This document shows positions 57,799 to 64,000 of a stretch of DNA of 64,000 nucleotides, piece after piece; positions within the stretch are counted from its first letter, which is position 1; each line of letters opens with the position of its first letter. The stretch lies in assembly GCF_017833295.1 (NCBI RefSeq), contig NZ_JAFIBW010000001.1, positions 6,294,935-6,358,934 on the forward strand, written 5' to 3'. The position numbers were made by a program, and so were the translations under genes. Source of the stretch: Methylobacterium sp. PvR107 (GTDB lineage: Bacteria > Pseudomonadota > Alphaproteobacteria > Rhizobiales > Beijerinckiaceae). The notes beneath the pieces were generated by a model. The model was not told where the DNA came from. It did not search any database and worked only from the letters and a program-made list of their open reading frames with translations.

Positions 57799-58171
57799 GT
57801 GGTTCAGCTTGCGGTTGGCGGTATGAGTTAAGCAAAGTCGGGGCCTTTCAATTTGGCACGCCTCGTTGCTTATGTGAGTTGGTAACAACAAGCAGTTAGC
57901 GCATCCAAAAAAGTTGAACCAGCACGGATTGTGCTCGCGATGACGGCTGTGTCCAAAAGCGTAGTGCAGCTCGCGGTATACGTCCCTGTCCTTCAGAAGG
58001 CGGCGCGGAGGGGCGGGCGTGCGCCCGTCGGTGGGCTCGGTTGGCGACGCCTATGACAGGCTTGGGCGGCTCAGGCGGTCAGGGCGGGGCGATTACGGCC
58101 CATAAGGCGTCGGGAAGGAGCGGTCTCGCCATCCTCCCTCAACGCACCACAATCGATTTTATTAAGGGCTC
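57799..58171. other. 373-bp stretch without a certain gene
   Basis: It lies between the basic protein and the integrase and includes the possible 5' extension of the former. GC content rises sharply near 58010-58130. No RNA, terminator or frame is recognised. Confidence 0.35.
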
Positions 58172-59449
58172 TTAACCGGCATCCTCAGGCAACGAGGCAA
58201 AACCGAAAAATGGTAATGCGCCTCGGATGGTGCTCGCAATGTAAGACGGGGCAAAGTGCGCGTAGTGGCGCTCCGTCATGCGCGTGTCGGCATGTCCAAG
58301 CTGCGCTGCGATAACACCCATCGGTACACCGCGCATCGCGAGCGCGCTTGCGTACGTGTGTCGCAGAATGTGAAAGGTGCAAGCTGGTTCGATGTTCGCT
58401 CGGTGAGAGGCTTCAATCAGCGGGCGCTGCTGATGTGAAGGTCCCCAAGCTTTGCCGTCCTCGCGCGCAAAAATCAGCGAGGAGCCAGCCTTTCCGCTGA
58501 TCAGCGATGCAAACAGCGCCGCGCCATCATCGTTCAGCGCAACATGCCGCGGTTTTCCGCTCTTGGTCCGACCGACCGTCACTATGCCCGCGGCGGCATC
58601 GAAATCGGCGGCCCTCATCCGGATCAATTCACCGTACCGGCAGCCGGTAACCAGAGCTCCGCGGACAAGATGCCCGAACGCGCCCTCGCATGCTCCGACG
58701 AGGCGCTGGCATTCACGTTCGGTGAGATAGCGGACCTTTGCTGCATCTGCTTCACGGTAGGGTTTCACCCGGCGCCAAGCCTCTTCTGAAGCGGCTTTGC
58801 CTTCTTGGAACGAGCGATTGAGAGCGGCCTTCAGGACAGTGAGCACGCGATTCGCCGTCGCGCGCCGGGCCCGCACGGCCTCCGGGTCGGCAGCATCGAC
58901 CTCGGAAACCCGACGTTCGGCCGCTCCCGCTGGAGTTCGACGCAGCTTTGGCGCCTCAGCGAGATCGTGGTGCCAATCGCGAATGCGCTTCGTCGTTAGC
59001 GCCGATAGTTGAAGCGACCCGAGCGCGGGCAGGATGCGCGCCTCAGCCGCATACCGATCGGCGCGCACCCCTTTCGACCCACGCCGTTCTCGAGCTGCGA
59101 GATAGTCGCTCAGGGCGGTGGCTACCGTCCAGGGCACCTCCGCTTCCTCGGAGCCGCCGAGCTGGAGCGCCGTTTGAGCGAAGAAGGTCCGTGCTCGCTC
59201 CTGCGCCTGCGGAAACGAGAAAACAGTCAGACCATCGGCCTCGCGGTAGTCGTCGGCGGCGCCGAGCGCCTCGTAGTGTTGGCGGCTCCCCTCACGCATG
59301 CGAGCGATCCAGGTGCCACCCTTGGCACCGCGGCGGTAGCCAACTGCGCAGCCGGCCGAAATGACCGTCCAATACGGCTCACGGCGGACCGCGAGTTTGG
59401 CTCGTCCCGAGCGGGTGTCGAGCTTCGCATTGCGTACAGTGCGCGCCAT
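58172..59449 (-). CDS. Tyrosine integrase of the tRNA-Glu island
   Basis: 425 residues from ATG 59449 (MARTVRNAKLDTRSG). The N-terminal SAM-like core-binding domain (VATALSDYLAARERRGSKG...) precedes the catalytic domain with Arg in VTGCRYGELIRM, His360 and Arg363 (HILRHTYASA), His386 (QLGH) and nucleophile Tyr396 (TERHYAHF). All key residues are present. It points away from attR, which lies 154 bp beyond its start, the usual layout for a tRNA-integrating island. Confidence 0.93.
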   Translation of the reverse strand: MARTVRNAKLDTRSGRAKLAVRREPYWTVISAGCAVGYRRGAKGGTWIARMREGSRQHYEALGAADDYREADGLTVFSFPQAQERARTFFAQTALQLGGSEEAEVPWTVATALSDYLAARERRGSKGVRADRYAAEARILPALGSLQLSALTTKRIRDWHHDLAEAPKLRRTPAGAAERRVSEVDAADPEAVRARRATANRVLTVLKAALNRSFQEGKAASEEAWRRVKPYREADAAKVRYLTERECQRLVGACEGAFGHLVRGALVTGCRYGELIRMRAADFDAAAGIVTVGRTKSGKPRHVALNDDGAALFASLISGKAGSSLIFAREDGKAWGPSHQQRPLIEASHRANIEPACTFHILRHTYASALAMRGVPMGVIAAQLGHADTRMTERHYAHFAPSYIASTIRGALPFFGFASLPEDAG

Positions 59450-59474
59450 CGTGCTACGCCGTTGCGCTCCTACG

Positions 59475-59494
59475 TACGGAAATCGTACGGAAAA
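59475..59494 (+). repeat. TACGGAAA arm-type repeats near attR
   Basis: TACGGAAA at 59475-59482, TACGGAAAA at 59486-59494 and TACGGAAA at 59579-59586. A 7-bp hairpin CAAGCAC/GTGCTTG lies between (59521-59540). These mirror 28951-28970 beside attL. Confidence 0.5.
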
Positions 59495-59602
59495 GACGTG
59501 GACGAACACGGGCGGATGCGCAAGCACGGAATAGTGCTTGCTCACAACGTGTTACTCGTACGCCGTAGCTCGTCTCTGTACGGAAATCGAGCGGTTAACA
59601 CT

Positions 59603-59657
59603 CTTTCACGGCGAAAACACGGGTTCGATTCCCGTAGGGCGCGCCAACAAAATCAAG
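59603..59657 (+). other. attR: duplicated 3' end of tRNA-Glu
   Basis: The 55-bp copy of 28859-28913, lacking the 5' half of the tRNA, so it is not a tRNA gene. It marks the right end of the island. Confidence 0.95.
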
Positions 59658-59804
59658 AGCTTAGCTGAATTTGTTGGCGCGGCTCACACTGGCATCTCAC
59701 ATAGCTCGATATCGACAGCAGGTGCGGCTGCAGCTTGCGCGCGTCGACGAGTGAGACGCTGCTAGCGTGGCCGGCCAGGCAGTGGCGGGAACCTCGCGGT
59801 TTCA

Positions 59805-60045
59805 CACGACCACGATGCCGCTGTCGTTTGTGGTTGGTCTCGTAGAATGCCTGCAGCAGCATCTCAGGCTGGATCGACCGACGAACCATCCGAGCTGCAT
59901 AGAGCGCAGAGAAGTCCCAGTTCATCACTGCGAGTGCCACAACCGTGAACTGCCGGATTGTGCGCAGCTGATTGTCGGGCTGGCCCCACGCTTCCAGGTC
60001 CACATAGGAGAACAACGCCCCCGAACGGGGGTCCGAACTCCGCAT
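59805..60045 (-). pseudogene. IS1182/IS5-like transposase remnant (N-terminal)
   Basis: MRSSDPRSGALFSYVDLEAW...RRSIQPEMLLQAFYETN matches the N-terminus of IS1182-type transposases, which read SGALFSYVDLE...GRPSIPPERLLRA. A few codons are missing (the usual LLRALLLQAFY is shortened) and similarity ends near 59805. It occupies much of the 559-bp stretch 59658-60216, in which nothing else is recognised. Confidence 0.7.
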
Positions 60046-60216
60046 CCACCTGCCCCGGGCGTTTCCGAGAAGGAGGCGACCATGCCCGGCGCGGCCACGT
60101 CACGGACTTCTTCAACAGCCTGCTTGGCTTGAGCGGCACCGTGGACATTGATTCCCACGGCTGAGTCACGTCATCGCTATTCGCGCATACGCAATGGCGC
60201 CTGGATGGAGTGGCGG

Positions 60217-60423
60217 ATGAGCAGGCAGCCGGTCGCCGTTGCCGTTGTCATGGTTGTCCTGGTCGCGGGCGCCGGGTTGTTCTACTGGCGTTCACCCAAT
60301 CCGCCAGTCGTGGTCGTAGATCATCTCTGCGAGTTCGTCCGCAAGGAACAGAAGATGGATTGCGTGGCCGTGCTGGCCAGCGATTCCTTCATGAAGCCCG
60401 GCGCCATCGTGGATTACAGCCCG
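60217..60423 (+). pseudogene. Exported-protein gene, 5' part (split by IS)
   Basis: ATG 60217 (GGATGGAG upstream) gives MSRQPVAVAVVMVVLVAGAGLFYW, a signal anchor, then PPVVVVDHLCEFVRKEQKMD. Reading stops at the insertion at 60424. The rest lies at 61631-62884; removal of the element and one target copy rejoins ...AIVDYSPAPGQQDRVPL in frame, giving 486 residues. Confidence 0.85.
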
Positions 60424-60449
60424 TGACCTTGCCCCCTGTTTGCCCCCGT

Positions 60450-61271
60450 TCATAACCAGAGTCCGTTCTGGTTCTGGTCCTGTTTGGACCGGGTTGCAAA
60501 CGCGTTCGGGGTGAGTCCGCCGAGGCTCGTGTGAGGGCGGCAGGTGTTGTAGTCCACCCGCCACGCCTCGATGATGGTCCGAGCCGCCGACAGGCTCCGG
60601 AAGAGATGCTCGTTCAAGCACTCGTCGCGCAAGCGCCCGTTCAAGCTTTCAACGAAGCCGTTCTGCTGCGGCTTGCCGGGAGCGATGTAGTGCCACGCGA
60701 CCGCACGCTCCTCCTGCCAGCGAAGAATGGCGTGCGAGGTCAGCTCGGTGCCGTTGTCCGAGACGATCATAACCGGCTTGCCCCGATCCGCGATGATCCG
60801 GTCGAGTTCGCGCGCGACCCGCTGGCCGGACAGCGACGTGTCGACCACGAGCGCCAGGCACTCCCGCGTGCAGTCGTCGACCACGACGAGGATGCGGAAG
60901 CGCCGTCCGTCGTCGAGCGTGTCGGAGACGAAGTCGAGGCTCCAGCGCTGGTTCGGCTCCTGCGGCACGGCGGCCGGTGCCCGCGTCCCTAGGGCTCGTT
61001 TGCGCCCACCCCGCCTGCGCACCGACAGCCGCTCCTCCCGGTAGAGCCGGAACAGCTTCTTGTGATTCAGCTTAAGGCCCTCCCGCCGCAGCAGGATAAG
61101 CAGGCGCCGATAGCCAAAGCGACGACGCTCGCCGGCCAGGCTGCGCAGGCGTACCCGCACGGCCGCATCATCATCACGGGTCGGGGCGTAGCGGTATGTC
61201 TTCGGCTCCAGGCCGATCAGCCCACAGGCGCGACGCTGCGAATAGCCCTTCTCCTCGATGGCCCAGCTCAC
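60450..61271 (-). CDS. IS3-family transposase OrfB
   Basis: 273 residues from GTG 61271; DDE core: [12 protein letters not shown] (Asp), [16 protein letters not shown] (Asp) and [16 protein letters not shown] (Glu), the IS407/IS51-like type. Its frame is -1 relative to orfA and is open up to the slip site, so an OrfAB fusion is expected. Confidence 0.93.
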   Translation of the reverse strand: MSWAIEEKGYSQRRACGLIGLEPKTYRYAPTRDDDAAVRVRLRSLAGERRRFGYRRLLILLRREGLKLNHKKLFRLYREERLSVRRRGGRKRALGTRAPAAVPQEPNQRWSLDFVSDTLDDGRRFRILVVVDDCTRECLALVVDTSLSGQRVARELDRIIADRGKPVMIVSDNGTELTSHAILRWQEERAVAWHYIAPGKPQQNGFVESLNGRLRDECLNEHLFRSLSAARTIIEAWRVDYNTCRPHTSLGGLTPNAFATRSKQDQNQNGLWL

Positions 61272-61294
61272 GGCTGTTCTCCGTGCTCCAGGCG

Positions 61295-61561
61295 TTAGAA
61301 GTTTTTTCCCAGTGCCTCGCGCAGCGTGGCCACGTCGAGCATCGCCTCGGCCAGGAGCTTCTTGAGCTTGCGGTTCTCCTCATCGAGCGCCTTCAGACGC
61401 CGCGCATCCGAGACCTCCATGCCACCGTAGCGCGAACGCCATGTGTAGAACGTCGCGTCGCTGATGCCGTGGCGGCGACAGATATCGGCGACCGGCAGGC
61501 CAGCCTGCTGCTCCTTCAGGATGCCGATAATCTGCTCTTCACTGAACCGGCTCTTCTTCAT
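61295..61561 (-). CDS. IS3-family transposase OrfA
   Basis: 88 residues, [21 protein letters not shown], a helix-turn-helix ([23 protein letters not shown]) and a leucine-rich coiled coil. Its end ...GGA AAA AAC TTC TAA contains the classic -1 slip heptamer A-AAA-AAC (plus 61301-61307) just before the stop. Confidence 0.93.
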   Translation of the reverse strand: MKKSRFSEEQIIGILKEQQAGLPVADICRRHGISDATFYTWRSRYGGMEVSDARRLKALDEENRKLKKLLAEAMLDVATLREALGKNF

Positions 61562-61630
61562 CGTCCGTCTCCTGATCGACGGACCCTAGCTTCAGATCGA
61601 GGGCAATCCAGGGGGCAAGGTCACAGCCCG

Positions 61631-62884
61631 GCACCTGGCCAGCAGGACCGGGTACCGCTCCCGCGGGGCGACTTGCTGGGTCCGGCCTGTCTGGTACCCG
61701 GCAGCGAGGGCGAAGGGATCCAGGCCGAGATCGGCCGAGCCCAGGACATCTCGATCCCGAGCTTCACATATGCGGTGGATCGCAATCTGCAGGCTGGGGT
61801 CGACCTCGCCGTGCCACAAATCGACGGCGCGCATCTCAAAGCAGGACCAAACTTCAAGCAGGTCACGAAGCTTGAGCTGGCGACCGATGCTGCCTGGGCA
61901 ACGATGCTCGACGAAAACCGCGCAGCGGATGCGCTGCAGAGCTGTCAGGTCAAGCTGAGCTGCGTCGAGCGCCTGACCCGGCAGAATTACCGGGTCGTCG
62001 GCACGACCATCGTGGCCAGAGGCTTGAACTACAAGATGTTCAACAGCCAGAATCAGGCGCTGTCCCTTGATGTCGCGGTCGGCACCGGCGCGCTGGCCAA
62101 TACGCTGGGCGCCGGCAGCGGGGTATCGGGATCGGCCGATGCGACAGTGAAGTCGGCCGAGCCGCGCGTGGTCGGCGTTCGGCTGATGCCGGTGGATCTG
62201 TTTCAGGGACGGACGACCTGCATGAGTCCGGTCCTTTTCAGCGCATCCGGCCGGTCCGTGGTGACTGTCACGGGAGGTGGGGGGCGAGGCAGCATCGGCG
62301 CTTACGCCAAGGACGAGGCGCCACTGGGCAGGCAGGCCAGCCTGCAGCGCACCGGCAGTGAAACCAGCGAATGCGACGATAATTTCGAGCGCCGCCGCTC
62401 GGATGCCAGCGCGGTCGCCAAGGTGGAAGCAGTCGGCGAGGGGGCTCTCCGCTTCACCTACACGGTCGCCGCCGGGGGCGGCCACTACGTCACCACCGCC
62501 GGCTGCCTGGCGGGCCATGTGGTGGGCAAGACCGGGCACGATACGAGCGCGACGGCAACCGCCGACATGACGGGTGTCGTCGCCGTGATGGTGCGCTCGG
62601 AAGGCACCCCGGTGCTGCGCGTCTCATACGCCAATCTGCCGACTGGCACGACGGTCCGCGTCGTCGACTGGCGCAACGAGCCGCTGCACCCGGCCGGCGT
62701 TCAGGGCCCCGGTGGCACCGGGCCGGTCATAGTACAGAGCCAGGAGCAGTCGGAGACCCGTTTCCAGACGCGCGGACCCGGCATCTACCGCGTGGAAACG
62801 ACGTTCCAGCTCGACGTCTCGGTCGGCGGCAATGTCGGCAACAGGAAAACAGCAACGGGCGACGTAAAAGTTTCCGTCGAGTGA
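61631..62884 (+). pseudogene. Exported-protein gene, 3' part (split by IS)
   Basis: 417 codons continuing the gene at 60217: GRAQDISIPSFTYAVDRN, many beta-strand-like alternations (ALSLDVAVGTGALANTLGAG; FQLDVSVGGNVGNRKTATGDVKVSVE in parts) and a Thr/Gly-rich centre. No catalytic motif is recognised; it looks like a periplasmic or surface beta-protein. The gene is inactive because of the insertion. Confidence 0.75.
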
Positions 62885-63302
62885 GATCGTCCGGTCAGCG
62901 TCGAGAAAACCACCGTCACGCGTGGGATGTAAAAGCCCACCCCTACCGTTCCACTCACCTGTCATGCGGCGGCTCATGCCGACCGCGAAGACGACCGTGC
63001 TCCCAGCAAACGACAGCCCGGCAACCCTAAAAGGATTCGATTTATGCGAGGCGATTAGCCGACGACAGCCTCGGTCGAGAACGATCAGGCCCCGCACAGA
63101 CGATGAGGAAGCCAAGATGCTGTTTCAGGAAAATAGTTATTCTGCCTTGATGCAGCAGCCGAAAGTGCATAACAAGGTGGTGTCGAAGATCGCTAAGTGA
63201 CTGCAGCGTTTATAGGTTTTTCTTTGGGGCTCGAGTCCTGCCGGCCCACCATGTCACCCCGCCTCGTGGAAGAGGCGCTGAAGGCGGGGCCCCGTAGGAA
63301 CG
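62885..63302. other. 418-bp stretch, tRNA 3'-end-like fragment
   Basis: No credible gene. At 63226-63251 GGGGCTCGAGTCCTGCC followed by GGCCCACCA resembles a tRNA T-loop and acceptor end with CCA, but stems do not pair and no 5' part exists. It might be a decayed attachment site. Confidence 0.3.
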
Positions 63303-63545
63303 CTACAAATCGGCCATCAGGGCCTCGCGGGCTGTTCGGGCGTCGAGGGCCTGTTGCTTAAGCTGACGTAAAACGGCGCGAGCTACGGAACGGGCGTTGG
63401 CTGCTTGCCCTTCGGCCTTTGGTCCTCCTTCTCTGAGCACCCGGGACGCCGTTGCGCGGAACCGACTGATGTTGTCGAGGGCAATCGCACGCCGTGACGT
63501 AGGGCCTCCGAGCTTGTCCGGTCTGACGGCGACGAGGTTAGTCAT
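63303..63545 (-). CDS. Hypothetical Arg/Ala-rich helical protein
   Basis: 80 residues from ATG 63545 (MTNLVAVRPDKLGGPTSR), helical throughout with a basic middle (NISRFRATASRVL) and an end in REALMADL. Only weak start signals are seen; a longer start at 63602 exists. Unrecognised. Confidence 0.35.
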   Translation of the reverse strand: MTNLVAVRPDKLGGPTSRRAIALDNISRFRATASRVLREGGPKAEGQAANARSVARAVLRQLKQQALDARTAREALMADL

Positions 63546-64000
63546 TCGTTTGCCTGCGCGATCAACAATCACAACCTGTGTGCTCTCAGGTGAGGGCACC
63601 ATTCACCGCAACACGCCGGACGAGGGCGGCGGTCTTGGGGGTGCTGGGGCAAGTGGAACTGATAGTTGCGAGTGTAGACTGGCCGACAAGGACAAAGCTC
63701 GTTTCAATCGACCCGAGGTGCCACTGTGTGATGTGGCTGTGCCCGCACTCGTTCAGTCTTTTCACCGGACAGCCTGCTTAAAGACCGAGATAGAACTGTG
63801 CGGACGTGAGAGCGTACCGCCGCTCTAATCTCTGTCTCGTCGCCAGCATTACGATCGAGTTTCTCAATGTTTACCACGGTTGTCACCGATGCGCTAACGA
63901 AAACTATTTATCTGAAAATCAAGACCGGCAATCATATGCCGTTTAAATACAAGATACAATGTGTTTTTTCTTGAATTGATAAATATCGCCCTTTCGGGCC
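63546..64000. other. 455-bp right edge of window
   Basis: Apart from the possible 5' extension of the preceding frame, nothing convincing is seen. The last 120 bases are AT-rich and end in CGCCCTTTCGGGC, a small hairpin at the window edge that could be part of a terminator or the start of a further element. Confidence 0.3.

Larger units (their letters stand above)
60424..61623 (-). mobile_element. IS3-family insertion sequence, complete
   Basis: Perfect 15-bp ends TGACCTTGCCCCCTG (60424-60438) and its inverse (61609-61623), 1200 bp, orfA and orfB inside, flanked by CAGCCCG direct repeats (60417-60423, 61624-61630). Seven bases is more than the usual 3-5 for IS3, so some identity may be chance. 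Confidence 0.93.

Noticed and set aside
63226..63251. tRNA gene end
   Set aside because: CCA and a T-loop-like word are present, but the T stem and acceptor do not pair and no 5' part exists.

Overview
The window is GC-rich and looks like a chromosomal segment of a Methylobacterium-like alphaproteobacterium (Hyphomicrobiales). This rests on gene content and protein similarity recognised by eye: trehalose/glycogen enzymes, an aerobic-type cob cluster, rhizobial-type malonate genes, and a short dispersed palindrome (three copies at 1595, 15151 and 23320). No database search was run. Positions 1-28826 are ordinary backbone. Positions 28859-59657 are a composite genomic island in a tRNA-Glu gene. 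The right end (59658-64000) holds IS debris and an IS-broken exported-protein gene.

Backbone, left to right. Leftward genes make and process alpha-glucans and trehalose: otsA, glgX, treZ, a malQ-treY fusion, and a GH13 gene cut by the window edge. A divergent set of four small membrane proteins (12845-15110) recalls the E. coli yqjD/yqjE/elaB group and is preceded by a near-consensus EcfG general-stress promoter. Next comes a malonate module: malonyl-CoA synthetase, a DUF4188 gene, a TetR regulator and malonyl-CoA decarboxylase. Two MFS transporters, a hydroxyacid dehydrogenase and cobalamin genes follow: cobC and cobD are head to head, and cobP-cobO-cobQ form a tight leftward operon.

Island. 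A 55-bp direct repeat (28859-28913 and 59603-59657), made of the 3' part of tRNA-Glu plus flank, bounds about 30.7 kb. An intact tyrosine integrase (58172-59449) sits at the right end. Inside, two further integration modules use a tRNA-Arg-like 3' end (29078-29098 and 40741-40761). One is a tyrosine integrase broken by a frameshift and by two nested insertion sequences (an IS3-family element, then an IS21-family element at its edge). The other is a large serine recombinase remnant split by an IS66-family element. Target duplications are visible for all three, and removing the elements restores the reading frames.

Island cargo. (1) A low-GC two-gene module encodes a 1140-residue membrane-anchored caspase-like protease with beta-propeller-like regions and an overlapping DUF1353 protein with a possible Tat signal. 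I recognise no described system with this pairing, and it is my best candidate for something new. (2) A ParD antitoxin is followed by a ParE toxin with an in-frame amber codon. (3) hsdM-hsdS-prrC-hsdR is a type IC restriction-modification operon with an embedded anticodon nuclease, in the same order as E. coli prr; hsdS carries three TAEL-type spacer repeats. (4) A primase/helicase-like replication gene contains a 20-bp-arm hairpin inside its coding sequence. (5) An excisionase-like gene accompanies the integrase.
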